A DNA stretch of 64,000 nt from Aquilaria yunnanensis (taxonomy: Eukaryota > Streptophyta > Magnoliopsida > Malvales > Thymelaeaceae): assembly GCA_039654915.1 (NCBI GenBank), contig CM077593.1, forward strand, positions 77,666,501-77,730,500. Direction: 5' to 3'. How positions within the stretch are numbered: the first letter of the stretch is position 1; every line of letters begins with the position of its first letter. Positions 41,889 to 55,039 of this stretch are shown here, piece by piece. The translations under genes were made by a program, and so were the position numbers. Below the pieces are notes generated by a model that ran no database searches, was not told the DNA's origin, and saw only the letters and a program-made list of their open reading frames with translations.

Positions 41889-42734
41889 TGATAGCCGAAG
41901 GGCTTTCACCTCTATCTGGCTGAACTCCCTACCAGGAGAACGGCCTGGAAACCTAGCATTGCCCAAGGAAAGGTGGAATCACGCACCTCGGAAGCAAAGC
42001 CGAAGATACCGAGCTCGGGACGTCAGGAGACTTGAGGATACTATTAGCCCCCCCGAGGTATTAAACAAATCGCCTTCGGAGAAGAAATACCTGCTAGTGC
42101 AAGCCGAAGAAGATCCCCCGAAGGCAGAACCCCTGAATTAAGGAACCCCCGAACTGCGGGCATATTTCCCGAAGGGGCATCGTCCGTAGCAGAGGACGAC
42201 CTCGGCCAGGGACCTCGGGAGTACGGCAGGAGCATTTAAGGAGCCTCTGACGTGTCGCCCACAGACGCTACAGATCACCTCAAATGGCAGTCTGACACGC
42301 CGACGCCATCCAGGTCACGTCACGGCCTGTCTCGATTCAAGGCTCAAGGAGCCTGCCACCGGCTAGTTGTCCCCTACACCCAGAAATTCAGAGAACATCC
42401 GACCGAACACGTGTCACGATCTGAACGGGCTGGACATTCCCATAAATACCAGGAAACAACCCCTGGAAAACGGTTGGACTCCTCCCTCTCTGAGAAAATA
42501 CAAACAGGCAAGCCCACCAAGCCTCTTAGTGCTATTCCTCTATTTTCTCTCAGCACCACTGACTTGGGCGTCGAAGGCTCCTCCCCGGAAACACACCCCG
42601 GGGACCTCCTAACCCTCTTTTCCTAAGCTTTTCAGGCACGCCCTCCTGGGCAATCTGGCCTCCCGGCGGTCTCGCTCTCAAGAGGTCCCTCCACAAGTCT
42701 CAATGTCACCCTACGAAGATGCCGCTGGGCATCA
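41889..42734 (+). repeat. 3' LTR of E3
   Basis: This 846-bp LTR has TG...CA ends and is followed by the TTTTG duplication. Its last 32 nt again contain the Gag ATG, which here reads out into flanking DNA. Confidence 0.95.
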
Positions 42735-42739
42735 TTTTG

Positions 42740-44250
42740 GTTGCATCGTGGTCGTAATTCAAAAGGCCACTACCATTTTTTCAACCAAGGTACCATTAAT
42801 ACCCTGGTGGCATGTGCCGTTAATTCTAGTAGTTTCGAGCATGGAATAAAACTTATGTTAGATTATCAAATGCTAGACAATTTGTCTTGATTCACAAAAT
42901 GGTTTTAAAGTTGGAGGAAGTTAAGGGGGTTGTGGGTATGACTCTTGCTAACATGTTTTTTTCTCTTTCTTGACTGATGTGTTTTTTGCCCTTTTCTATT
43001 TCCTTTTTTTTCTTTTTCTGTACTTTTTCCTTTTCTCTTTCTTTCTTATCCCCTTTCTGTTTCTTTTGTTTCTTTTTTACAAATTTTATATTTTCATTTT
43101 TCTTTTGGTTTGTTTTTTCCCAAATTTCACCATTACTTTTGTTTTTCCCTTTTTTATTTTTCCAAATTGTATTTTGCTGGTGCTTTTTCCATCCCTAAGT
43201 CATGCTTCTTATGTATATTTTTTTGTCCATCTTTTCTTTATTTTTTTGTATTGTCTTTGTCATTGTCATTGTTTGGGGGCTTTTTAATAAAACATATTCA
43301 TAAGATTAAAAGGTACTCTCTTACATTAAAGTTCAAATAAGACAACGTGAAAAATTCTATTACAGAAAAAGAACAAGTTGAAAGTACAAAAAAAACTAGT
43401 TCATGTAAAAGAATAGGAAGTTGTTCCAAACAATAAACAACTTTTATTGAAAAAATAATTACGAAGTGATAAAAGAGGAGGAAGTTGAACAAAAAGAGAA
43501 ATAAGTACAAACAACAAAATAACTACTTTATTTAGAAAAAACAAATAGAAACTAGTAGAAAGCATGTAGTTAATCCTATAGAGCAAACAATTATAGGTAA
43601 AAGAATAGTTACTCTATAAAAAAGAACAAAGGAAAATTACCAAATCCATTGAGGTTTAGCTGAATCTACATTTTTGTCCTTACTATTTGGAATGCACACA
43701 CTTACGTCCCTCAAATGTTAACATACTTGTATTTACCCCCTTAGGAGTTAACTCCATCATTTATTGAGAAATATTTTATTTAGCCATCCTAACCTTCTAC
43801 AAAAACTTTGCCCCCGCCCCCATCGTTTTTGCATCTAACAAGCGACCTATTTTTCTCTCTCTCAAAACAATCCTTCCCTAATTTAAGGCCCTCCATGATT
43901 TGAACCCCAAACTCAGGAAATGTCAAAAATCTTCTCTCTCCTCCTTTATTCTCAAAATCCTAATTCCCTCTCCCTACCATGACGATGAAAGGTGTAGAAA
44001 TCAAAATTTAATTGGATAAAAAATAAAATAAACCCAATTTAAGCTGTCTAACCCATTTCAAAATTAATATCCAAAATTCTGAAGTCCAATGAATTCGGAG
44101 ATTTTAGGTTCAAGAAGGCTAATTTTTGGAAGTCTGAAAATACATAAATAAAGGCCCTAAATGAAGACCCATTGTGTCACTTGGACCAAAATTCACTTTA
44201 GGCTAATGGATTTCAAGAAAAGCTCAAAACCCAAATGAGAGGAAAAAAAA
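42740..44250. other. Gene-free stretch with pyrimidine-rich tract
   Basis: 42,960-43,290 is a T/C-rich tract that yields phenylalanine-rich false frames. The remainder is AT-rich with no recognisable gene. A GGTGGCATG motif near 42,804 may belong to the same host repeat as 31,855-32,150. Confidence 0.5.
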
Positions 44251-44270
44251 ACACACACACACACACACAC
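44251..44270. repeat. (AC)10 microsatellite
   Basis: Ten uninterrupted AC units after an A-run. Confidence 0.95.
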
Positions 44271-44458
44271 ATACATAGTGGGAACTTTCTAGAATTTTCT
44301 AGAATGCTCAATTAATTATCCCTTTAAAATAAAGAATTAGGATAATTAATAAAAGATAATTATTGTATTAATTTATCTCTTGAAATAAATAGAAGAGATA
44401 CTTTAAAGATAATTATTGCATGTGTTTATTCTAGGTCAAACCAATTCCTCTCTACACC

Positions 44459-45063
44459 TATAAATATGCCCCACTAGGCTAAAGGTAGGGAAGAACAAAA
44501 ACATAGGAGAAGAAGCAAAACTAGGGAGACGGAAAATTTCTCTACAAAATGCTCTAAATCCAGCTCTTCAAATCAATCAAGCATAAACGAACGGTGAAAG
44601 GAGAAATCAAGTCCAAGAAAGATCAAATCTCAGTTTCAAGGCCAGATTTGAAGAACATGGGATGGTGCTACATCAAGATGAAATTCAGATCTGGTGAAAG
44701 CGATGGGGAATGTAAAGGATTCTTTTCTATGCTACATCAAGTCGGACTCAAAGGAAAAACAACAAGAAAGTGGTGGACATTGCCAGAAGCCCCCAAGTCC
44801 AAGAAGTAAGATGAAAAATTCCAAACCGAAAGACATGGTGAGGAACATTGGTCCGTGTTCACACAAGATAAATTCTAGAGTTTGTCTTCGTGAAGAAGCC
44901 ATTTGTGTGTCCACCAAAAGATGAAAGCATTAATCAAAGGATTGTGCATGTGAAAAGCACGCTAGAGAGTCAATCCCCCAAAATCTCTATTTTCAATTTT
45001 ATTTTGTATTTTTTTTTAAATTAATTTCAAAGTGTAATTTTACACATGAAATTTGTACGAACA
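44459..45063 (+). repeat. R-U5 part of an LTR upstream of an Ogre-like gag
   Basis: TATAAATA at 44,459-44,466 precedes a transcribed-looking leader. The stretch ends GTACGAACA, directly before a PBS-like site. The U3 start of this LTR could not be placed, so the left border given is only the TATA box. Confidence 0.5.
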
Positions 45064-45069
45064 ATTTTC

Positions 45070-45086
45070 TGATGACTCTGCTGAGG
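45070..45086 (+). other. PBS-like site of a Tat/Ogre-type element
   Basis: TGATGACTCTGCTGAGG resembles the TGGCGACTCTGCTGGGG sequence I know from many plant Tat/Ogre elements. It lies 6 bases after the LTR end. Confidence 0.5.
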
Positions 45087-45164
45087 TTGTTCTCTATATC
45101 TCATCTTTCGTATTAACTAAGCTTTAAAGAAACACAAGTTAAGATCATGAAAGTGCTACTGTCA

Positions 45165-46216
45165 ACACTAGGAAACCTATGGTAATGGAAAAGGAAGTCA
45201 CACAAGTCACTCATGTAAAAGCTCATGTTGAAGGATCTCAATTGGTGTCTCGACTAAAGAAATTTTCTCACAAAAGCAAGAAAAGATGAGTTGTTATAGA
45301 AAAGTAAGAAGTTCAACCGACGAAAGGGAAATCTAATCCTTCAAGCCACTCTAGCCACTCAAGTAAGAACAAGGAAGTGGAAGTTTTTGCCGAGAAGATA
45401 AGGGCTCGTTCATCTTTCAAGACTTCAGTGAACAAACCCACCATAAGTGGAGAATCTAAATCTAGATTTGTGACTTTCCCAAATAGAAGGTAGGTAGATT
45501 ACTCTTCATTGTCAGAGTTGAAGTTACTGACCTTGGTAATAGATTTCAAAAATCCTGAGGATCATCTTCAACAAATGGCATTTTCCATTGAAAGGTTGAT
45601 GACCAAACTTGAAGAGAAAGATGCCCATATTGCGTTGTTGATGAGTAAAATAAAAGCTAAAAATTTTCTTGGGGAAGAAGCTATGAGTGGCACAAAGCAA
45701 GCCATTGATCTTGTTGCTGAAAAGCTTAAGAACATGGAAAAGCAGCAAAAGCAAAGTCAATATGATTGTATGGTTCTACAAAGTGCCTTGAATGACATAG
45801 CCCAAAGGTCTATGACCTCATTATCTGTTCAGCAACTGCAACATATGATTATGGATACTATTCAAGCTCAATCTAGAGTGGCTCCATAGTCATCCCTAGT
45901 GTATGAAAAGCCGTACCCAAGGAGGATCAATGAGCTAAGGGTGTCGTTAGGCTATGAACTGCCAAAATTTCAAAAATCTGATGCCAAAGGCAACGTGTAG
46001 CTTACTTCATTTAAACCTGCAACAACATCAGGACTTATGGTGATCTCATGGTGAAGCAATTTGTTCGATCACTAAAATGAGCTACTTTTGACTGGCACAT
46101 AGATATCCCTGCTAGATCCATTGATGAATGGGGCCAACTTGAAAGGGAGTTCTTATCGTACTTCTACAGTCTGAGAAGAATGGTCAGCCTTCTGGAGTTA
46201 GCAACAATCAAAACAA
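45165..46216 (+). pseudogene. Ogre-like gag fragment, decayed
   Basis: A 126-codon frame (45,509-45,889) has a coiled-coil character (ERLMTKLEEKDAHIALLMSK). It continues through stops into YPRRINELRVSLGYELPKFQ near 45,910, then TYGDLMVKQFVRSLK, FDW, GQLEREFLSYFYSLRRMVSLLELA near 46,030-46,205. This order is typical of Gag in Ogre/Tat-type plant retrotransposons. Frameshifts and stops (for example near 45,889, 45,999 and 46,079) show decay. Homology breaks off at about 46,216, where LTR-like sequence begins. No pol is present, so a later insertion or deletion removed it. Confidence 0.7.
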
Positions 46217-48566
46217 GAACACTTTATATTCATTACTAACCATAACATAGAGCCTTACTTATACCGTAAGTAAGTTCATAGCTTGTACCTGCAATCAAAC
46301 TGCACCAGCAACCCTTTACTAGTTTCTAGCACTTTAGTTAGTGTAGTACCTATACATAAATAATAAGTTTGAGCATTCAATAAAATACCTAGTAAGGTAT
46401 TGAGTGCCTGTAAAGAAACATAGTAGGACACTATGATAATTTGTATATATTACTGTGACATTTGATACAATCACTATTGGAGTATGCCAGCAGTGATCAT
46501 TCCTTGTTAGAGGCCCCCACTGGCTATCTTCTGCCTAGATGATGAACTCCCAACCACTAGGCTTCAAATGTATCATCGCCACGTTCAAAGGTCACATTTG
46601 AGCACCTTGCCTCTAATTTTCCCCCTTAGTCCTATTTATAGGAGAACACCATGTCTCTATCCCCCTTAAGAGTCCTTAGTCCCTATTCTACTTAGCATTA
46701 CTGGCTTGTAGCAAGTATTTATTGGGCTTGCTAGTATTCCACTAACAACCAATTTAATTTTTCTTTTTATGTGCAAAAGTAAGTATATTGGCCCACTTGC
46801 CAGTTTGTGTAAAAGAATGTGCAATGCCCCTATAGGAATTCTTAATCCATTTAAAGAATCCTTAGCTCATTTCTTTAATAATGCAGCTTTCTATACCTAT
46901 ATACAAATCTTATATCTAACATTAAATAAAAATAAGCATAAGATAACTTAATTTAACCTTTACCTTAAAACTATTACAAACAAGCACACCACACATGCAT
47001 ATTTCCTAGAATGTGTCTTAGTTTCGTACTCCACTTTGCACTCTTTATAGTAGCTTATTTATCAAACCTAAGTAGATCATTCATGAGTTAAAAATACATA
47101 TTTTGAAACCTTAAACTAGTTCAAATAAGAACCTTAAACTTTTTGGAAAAGTAGTAATTTATTTTGAGCATTATACCTACATATGCACTTGAAAGCTAAG
47201 CCTTTGGTTGCTTCATTTCCAAGCTTGTTAATGAGAACCCAACTAGACCTAATTTGGGCGCCTTGTTCCTTCTTCAACTAAGTAATAACCAATAAATATT
47301 CATTATTTCTAGCTCCATTAATTCCAAAAAAATTTGAACATTCAAATGCACACACATGTGCACAACTATATATTTGGTTGCTAAGTTTGTTTACTTCAAA
47401 CTTTAATTCACCTTGGTTGCTAATGATTCTTTCTTTCACAAGTAATAAGTACCATTTTAACCAAAGCAAGTCAGCTTTCTTTCTACCCTAATAACCCAAA
47501 AAAATCTAAAAGATTTGAATCATATATCAACACTTACACACACACCTACGGTTCTAACCTTCCTTCAACAAGTTGGTTAAAATTAAGCATAATCACCCTT
47601 TTCTCTATAAAAGCTAGCAAAAACTAACTTAAATACAATTATTCTAGATGAATTAAACTTAGAAAAAATGGAACCAATAAATAGGAATAAGGAACCAAAC
47701 ACTCTTTCCTCCCAAAACAAAACCATAGTTTAGGTGCCTTTGATCCAAGCTTGAATTCCAAACATGTTTTACTTGTTTTTTCCTAAGAAGCATTCAAGAT
47801 CTAGGTTTAAACATCATTTTCCAAAATTACAAAACTAAACTAAAGCTTAAAAATAGGGGAAAGAATATAACCAAACTTACTTGGACAATAAGCAAGAAAT
47901 CTTACCTTAGGGTTGTTCCATACTTGATTTTCCTTCAAAATTTTGCTTATTGGTGCTTGAATTTGGGTGGATTCAGCTTGGATAGTCCTTGGCTATGGTG
48001 GTTCAAAAGTGAGAGAGGTTTTGGCTGGGCGAAGGCTGTAGAAGAGGAAAGAATGAGTTGGGTTGGCTAATTTGGCTTATGAAGTAAGCTGCATGTACAC
48101 CCTTTTTAACTCTTTGTCCTTAACTGATAAAACATTGAAACGTCTTGTGTAATTCCAGGTTTTCCCAAGCTAATTTCCTTCTCAACTTAATTATACAATT
48201 CCACCCTCAAAGTTTCAGAACTGTTCAACAAAGTCATAACAATTTCTAAGCTCCATTTTAAACCACATAAGGGCAACATAATCAAGTCAGAATTTCTTTA
48301 GGGTAGAGCAGGAATTATGAAAATCTATGGTACCCTAAATGCAATATTTTTCCATCATCTATCTAACCGTGCAGTAAAAATAGGTCACTATGTGAAATGA
48401 CCAAAATTTCCCTCTTGGTCCGGGTTGTTTAAATGACCAATTTTTACCTAGTATAAGCTACTACAAGCCTTTGAAATCAAGATTTAGTTTGCAAGAACTT
48501 TCTAAAGGTATTTAATTAGTAAAATAACATAATTACCTTAGTAATTAGGGTATCCCAGAGGTAGGG
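46217..48566 (-). repeat. LTR-like sequence, minus orientation, borders unresolved
   Basis: On the minus strand there is TATAAATAGG near 46,641 and a GATTGCAGGTACAAGC stretch near 46,300, like those in the solo LTR at 29,351. The right end reads ACACCCTACCTCTGGGATAC, a style common at plant gypsy LTR starts. No gene was seen. It was perhaps inserted into the gag relic at about 46,217. Confidence 0.35.
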
Positions 48567-51280
48567 TGTCACGGCCCCTCATGGCTCTGCCCAGGAAGCC
48601 TATGAGAACAAGTCTCATGTTGGATGCAATTGGCTAATTAATTATGTGTGCCTTAATTAAAACTTCATGCCACTAGTTGTTTAACCTAAGAATACAATTA
48701 TGCATCCAAAGTTGCTTTGACTTGAGCAAGTATAAAATCACAAAACATTTATGTAGCCTAGGCATTTCATAAAAACCAATGTTCAAAGAGTTAAAGCATA
48801 CAAAACTTTTATAGCATCAACATGAATCCTACACATAATTAACCATGGGTGGGCATTTAAACAATCATAGACTATGCCCTACACTTAAAGGTAACCCTAG
48901 AGTCCATAACTCTATTCATACACATTGGACGCCATTACCATAAATTATAAATACATAGGGCTAGTACTACTAAGATCCAATCAACTAACTTCCACCTTAG
49001 ATGAAAGGTCCTGAAGGCAAGCCTCAATGATCCTCCACGTGCTCACTAGCCTCTATGGCTAAAAAAACTATAGTTAGTAATGTAGCTTAACCAACAAGAA
49101 ACCAAATAAGCTAGAATCTTAAGGATTCTCAAAGTGAAATACCTTGAATGGAACTACTATGACAACCTCAATGATTGTCGGGTCCAACAACCTCTGTATC
49201 TGTTTAACATGAAACTAAGTGAGTGAAAATCCTAAAATTCTCAGTAAGGGATCTTCAACCTGCGAAGAAAACACTGAGGACAACACATATATATGTATAT
49301 GTAATCTACTATGAGCTCATACAGTGTGAGGGTCTAACATATGCTCATATATCTAGGTCGCTTGGGATGCCTCCTCATCCTAATCCTCTCACGGGTGTCA
49401 CTCTGTTCCTAGCGAGTTCTAGCCCCTAACTCGCTCCTAGTAAGCCTTAGCTTACTGATGCAATAAGTTTAACCTTCATTTGATCATTGTGTAGGTGAAA
49501 ATGGCGGATGCACCTCACTTGAGTTCCAAGGAACTCACAAGGTGTACTAAGCCTCCACATAGTGCCTTAGTCCTTAGACTTGCCTAGGTCACTTATGTAC
49601 TAAGCTTTCACCTTAAACCCTTACCAAGAGTGCACTAGGTTCTCACTTTCACCTCAAGTAATCTTGCTTAGGCTACAAGTGCACTAAACTTTCACTCAAG
49701 GTACAAACCTATCCACCATTCCTTGGTTCGCACTAGTGGGGTAGTAATGACCATGGTTGGACTCATTTACTAGGTTCTTTAGAAACCCCTTAGGTGCACT
49801 AAGGTTTCTACATTGGAGCCTCAAACCTGAATGCCTAGCTAGGCACTCAATGGTACTAAACCTTGCACCCGACTAATGGTGCTCTATTGTGGCCAAACAT
49901 GCCTTCACTTTGAACTAAAATGAATCTAAACTTGGGAAAATCTAGTCTTTTTAAAGCATATAAATGGTAGTTCTCCCTCTTAGACGGCCGAGTGAAAAGT
50001 TATGGTGAAAGCCCCACAACATGCCACAGCTGTCGAGAGCTAGAGCCTAAGCACTAGAAGAGCTGCCATTGAGGCCTAGGTGCCAAGAGCACCCTACTCT
50101 GTGGGGTTGAAAATGCACCTTGGGTGCTACAATGTTGAACGGTGCCTAGGCACCAGAGCCCTGTGTCTTGAACCCAAAAAAAAGCCTCCCAAGCCTCTTT
50201 GGACGCTTCCATACCCCTTCAAACCTCCATGGGGCACCTCCAAACCATTCCCACATGTAATACACAAACACTAGGCCACAACTCACCATTTGAACCAATC
50301 CTATGGTGTCCATAAACACCACACCAACCATCAAACATCACTAGTCCACCATGGTCAACATAACCAACCACCTAATGCCATTCATCAAACTACTTGAATT
50401 TAACAAGCAAACAAGCTATAATGACATCAAATGAACCTGAACCTTAAACCCCTTACTTCACTTTCAAGTCACTAGCAAGAATCAAACAATTCCTCACCAA
50501 GAACAAACCTCCACAAAGTTCTGCCTAAGTTCCAAGCAAACCAAAGAAATGACACCAAATTACTAACTACTAACCAAAACACAAGCTTCAAATCATCAAA
50601 TAAACAAGAGGCAAGTAAGAAATCAATGTTACCTATCGCCAAAAATAGAATCCCAGCTGGAAAATGTAATTCCAAGCTTCAAAATCACAAAATCTTCTTC
50701 AAACAAGCTACCTAAGGCATATATAACCCATGGGCCTTCAAATTCCACCAAAAGCACTTGATTTTGGGCAAGAAATCATGAAGAATTAGTGAGGGAAAGG
50801 TTGAACTCGGGAAAGGGAGGAGAAATGGTGATGAATGACAGCCAACACTCACTTTACCAAGTTTATAACCTTTCAAAACACAAAGCCACCAAACTTTTTT
50901 AAAAGTTACATAAAGCCCCCTTCCCTTAATAGTAACCACAGTCAAAACTTGGTCAAATCTTGGTTACTTAATGAAATACTTGGGTGCTATGCAAAACATC
51001 TCCAACCCACTGAAGCCTGACAAAAAATCCAAAGAAAATAAAAAAAATGAGAGCCATTGAGTGGTAAATTGAAGCAAAGATGGACATGTTGCAAGGGAGA
51101 GCTTAAGAGCCTTGATTTTGCTTCATGGGAGAATGGTTTTGCCTATTTATTGAGGGAAGATACTTTATTTTGGTAGACCTATGATAGTTTGTTTTGCTAG
51201 ACCTAGAATTCCTCATCTTCAAAAAAACAACCTTATACTCATAAAAACCATTGATTATTACGGTTAAGCTTGGTACAAGG
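48567..51280 (-). repeat. Probable solo LTR, minus orientation (right border uncertain)
   Basis: The left end TGTCACGGCCCC is the reverse of an LTR 3' end (GGGGCCGTGACA) like that of the solo LTR at 29,351-31,849. The internal order of features (CTGAGAAT-type stretch near 49,240, a GGCCGAGTGAAA-like site near 49,985) parallels that LTR. No PBS follows the end, so it is probably a solo LTR or a truncated copy. The right border near 51,280 is estimated by analogy only. Confidence 0.4.
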
Positions 51281-53997
51281 AAGGAGAACCATGAAGCTTC
51301 AGGAAAAGAGTTTTGGTTTGATATTTTCTACTAAGGTGAGGAAGTCATTTTTTATTTTTTATGTGTAGCAAAAAATTTTTCCCCTAGGCTTAAAAATGTT
51401 GATTGTTGAAGTAGTTTTTTACTATATATCTAAGGGACTCTGAGAACACCAGGAAAGTACTTGCAATGCTTGAAACTTGGGCATGCAAAGTGTTGGTCTA
51501 CACAAGGGTACAATGTTCTAGCCATTCACTTTTTGAGAAGCTCTAGCCATGTTTTAGCTCGGAGAAATATAGGGCAAATGGTAGGGCAAAAGGTCCCAAG
51601 TGAGCTACGCAGCCAAAAAAGGCTAAAGACACACTAAGGCCAAACCTAGCTCCTAGTTTAGGTAATAGGTGGTGTTCTTGGTGCATGGGTTGTACTATGG
51701 TGTATGGGTCAAGCCTTGGGTACTTGGTAGATATGTGTCCATGAACCATCAAGGTTTGATAAGCAAAAGAGATATGTGCTCGGTTTGGGTGTACATGTGT
51801 TGTGACTGAGCTCAAGGGCTTGTTATGTGTCTGTGCGTGTGTGTAATAGGCTCTTAGATGTAGTAGTACTTTGGTGTGCCTAGAAAAATGGGGAGTTGGG
51901 TGAGCCGAGGTGCACATGAGTGTGCCTAAGGGGCCATGCAATCGTGTATGCCCAAAGGGCACCTGAGAGATCACCCAAGGATGCACGTGCTCATTATCAC
52001 ATGCACCTAGAAGGCCACATGGGCACATCTTGGGGCCTTGATCTCATGTGGGCCTTGGGTTACACTTTAGGCAATGATGGGCAGCCTAAAGCAAAAGTTG
52101 TAGGGGCCAAACAACACTCGGTTCCATTAAATGACAAGTAAACATACACATGGGCCCATTAGGCCAAGAGGCCCTAAAGGGCCAAGACACATCCATGAGC
52201 ACTATGACTCACACCAAACTTGTTCAAACCCCTCTACATACAATAAGAGAATTTTTTAGTTAGCGGAAGCTAGCAGGCTCAAGGGCAAATCCAAGGATGC
52301 ATCTTTAAGGGTAAAAATGGACCAATGGGTGTTTTTGTTTGTTTGTTTGTTTGTTTATTTGTCTACTTGTTTGTTTTAGCAAGTCATCCTAAAACAAACG
52401 AATCATTTACCCAAAAGGACATGATGTGTTGATCATTACATAATATTTTACACCATAAGAGCTCTTGGCATGCTCATATAAAATATGGGCAAAGTTCATG
52501 CATGCATGACTATGTGTGCATATAGTCCATTATGTATGATGTTGTTATCATTTGTTTTTTTTAGGATGCCTTGCCATGTATTTTATATACTTACTTTTAT
52601 TGTTAATAGGCATATAATGTTGTGTAAGAGCCGAATAATCCACATTGATTATTTGGTGCCTGTTTCTTAGTACTCATAGATACATTCAGCATACATTACA
52701 GTCATTCAATTTTCATATGTTGCATTCACTTATGATCAGACTCAGACTCTAACTCCAAACTTTTTTGCCTTGTACCGTAAAGTAATCAAGCACAGACTTC
52801 CCAGGTCACTCCTCACTTTGGTTTTCTTCTCGTAGGCAAAAGTGGCCCCATTGACCATTTGGGATTATGATTATTTTGTAGCACAGTGGTAGTAGCTAGT
52901 AGGAGGTATACTAGTACTAACATTGACTTAGTACAACTATGGCATGTACTATTATTTTTTTGGGTTAGGCTTATCAACCCTTGACATTGCTTCCTTGGGT
53001 TAATAGGCAAAACACTTAGACATTGTGTTGTAGTTGTATTTACTTGCTATGAGTGAAGTTTTCATCAACATTTTGGCATGATATATTACTTGTGCATGCA
53101 TGAACTCTAAAATGTTTTTCCTACATGACTATTCATATTTTATTTACATTTTCTTTAATTCCCACTGAACCACTAACTTAGTTTAATAAACTTATGTGTT
53201 TTATTGAAACTAAGTAAATATTTTTTAATTCACAAGTACATACTAAACTCTAAGCAAGCTATTAGGATTTACATAGTAAGTTTTGGTAAAAAGATCCTAG
53301 AAGTGAGGAACAATTTCTAGCTTTTATAAAAGTTTAGATTAGGAAACAAAATGATCTAGCCTAATTAAAGAATTAATTAGGCATTTATTAAGACAGTTCT
53401 TTATACTCACGATTAGGTTAGTAACACATGTTTAGCTTTTTAGTATGTGTGTTTGTGTATAAAGTACATTTTATGTATGTCTTAATAAAATATATATGTC
53501 TACAAATAATTAATAAACAAAAATTTATGAATCAAAGTAACATAGAAAAATTTACCCTAGATTATGACTTTATTTTGAGATAAAATAAATTTTTTTTGAA
53601 ATAAATAGACTAATTTAAAAAGGGTATGATGCAATAGAATTAGTTAAACCCTTAACTTCCTTAAACCTTTGCTGGTGTGATCAAGTCAGAGTGGCCTTGT
53701 TATGGCTCTCTTGGCAATGGGCCTACAATGGCCAAGTAAAACTTTTAATTAAGTAAAAATCCCTCATTTAATGCTTTAATTGGTTTGCATTAGCAAGTCA
53801 TGCAAGTTTGTTCAGGGTTAGATCATTCTTAGGTCATTTTGGCACCTAAGTGTCACTAGGGCACGATGGACATTTTGCACCCTAAGCTAGTAGCTTTGGT
53901 TTTAACCTCTTCAGTTGTTCTAATGGACCTAAGTGACAAGAAATGGAAGAGTTGTAATAAATTTTTAAGCCTTATGGCACTGTTTGAGCATGGGGTT
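51281..53997. other. Gene-free AT-rich stretch
   Basis: I see no recognisable coding motif. A (GTTT)n microsatellite lies at about 52,335-52,356. The last few hundred bases have an LTR-like look and continue after 57,287, because the 53,998 LTR was inserted here. Confidence 0.5.
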
Positions 53998-54189
53998 TGT
54001 GCCAATGTGGGGATTTTTGGGAGTCGCCACCAATCGGTTTCACCTAGGTCGATTGGACACCTAAAAATGGTCTACGATAGTTCGAAGGCTCGGGAGTACG
54101 GTTACATTAAAATAACTCTATTTTAACGCCCAAAATTGGTACCTTAGTTGATTTTAATTTTGTTTTCCTTGCTTTTAAATAATTTCAGT

Positions 54190-54740
54190 TAATTTTCAAA
54201 CCAGAAATTTTAACTGAATCATCCAGATGTGAATTTTTAGATTGATACGAACTTTTAAAATTTTGGTAATTAATTTGTATAATTTTTTTTTATAATAAAT
54301 TTGATATTTCCAAACCATAGATTCTATCGAATCACCCGGATATGGAATTTAATGAAAATTTAGTTTTTTATTTATTATTAAATATTTTAATTAATTATTA
54401 ATCCATATCATAAATTCTGTCGAGTTATCCGAATATGGATTTTTTTAAATCTTGGTAATTTGATATTTTCCAAACCATAGATCCTATCGGATCAACTGAA
54501 TATGGAATTTAATAAAAAATTTAATTTTTAATTTATTATTAATTATTTAATTAATTATTACTTTTTTTGTCATAAATTTTTAAGGAATTATCCGAATATA
54601 GATTTTTTAATGATCTTAAATATTATTTTCTTTTTTTATAATTTTAATTTTAATTTTTTTAAAAGTAATTATCTAATCCATAGATTTTAAAAAAAACTTA
54701 TTTAAAACCATTGATTTTATTGGATCACCAGGTTATGATT
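54190..54740. repeat. AT-rich tandem repeats in the 3.3 kb LTR
   Basis: About six diverged copies of CATAGATTCTATCGAATCAC with CGGATATGGA, near 54,199, 54,310, 54,401, 54,470, 54,571 and 54,699. Spacing is about 70-130 bp. Confidence 0.7.
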
Positions 54741-55039
54741 TTTTTTATAAAAAATTTATTTTTGATAAAAGGAATAAAAGGTTAAATTTTTTAATTTAAA
54801 GGAAATAAAAATAAAGAAATAAGTTTTTTAATATTCTAAATAATGTCTAAAATGAAAAAAAAAATAAAGGATGGGGGCTTTTGTTGTAATAAAAATAAAA
54901 AAAATAAAATAAAATGGGGAAGTAAGATGGGACTCTTGATCAGCTATAAAAAATGGTAAATAAGTAAAATAAGGTTAATCATCCACATAAATAAAAATAA
55001 ATTGCGGAAAGTAAATAAATAAATAAATAAGTAAATAAA

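Larger units (their letters stand above)
32151..42734 (+). mobile_element. E3: older full-length Tat-lineage LTR retrotransposon
   Basis: This 10,584-bp element is flanked by the TSD TTTTG (32,146-32,150 and 42,735-42,739). Its LTRs are 827 and 846 bp with about 44 differences counted by eye (about 5%, mostly transitions) and one 19-bp indel. It has the same plan as E1: PBS, gag-pol, palindromic spacer, antisense gene, PPT. Gag-pol and the antisense gene both carry several stops. It is a structural copy that can no longer make intact proteins. Confidence 0.95.

Noticed and set aside
42970..43340. Phenylalanine-rich open frames on the + strand
   Set aside because: They lie in a T/C-rich low-complexity tract, overlap in several frames and show no domain.
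44594..44924. Short Lys/Ser-rich frames before the Ogre-like gag
   Set aside because: They fall in the R-U5 leader between the TATA box and the PBS and show no motif.
48562..48961. A 390-bp LTR ending at ATACA with TAGGG on both sides
   Set aside because: The right TAGGG match could be chance, and LTR-like sequence of the same kind continues well past 48,961.
50080..52141. Frames of 60-160 codons such as 51,543-52,028
   Set aside because: No recognisable domain, overlapping frames on both strands, and a repeat-derived context.
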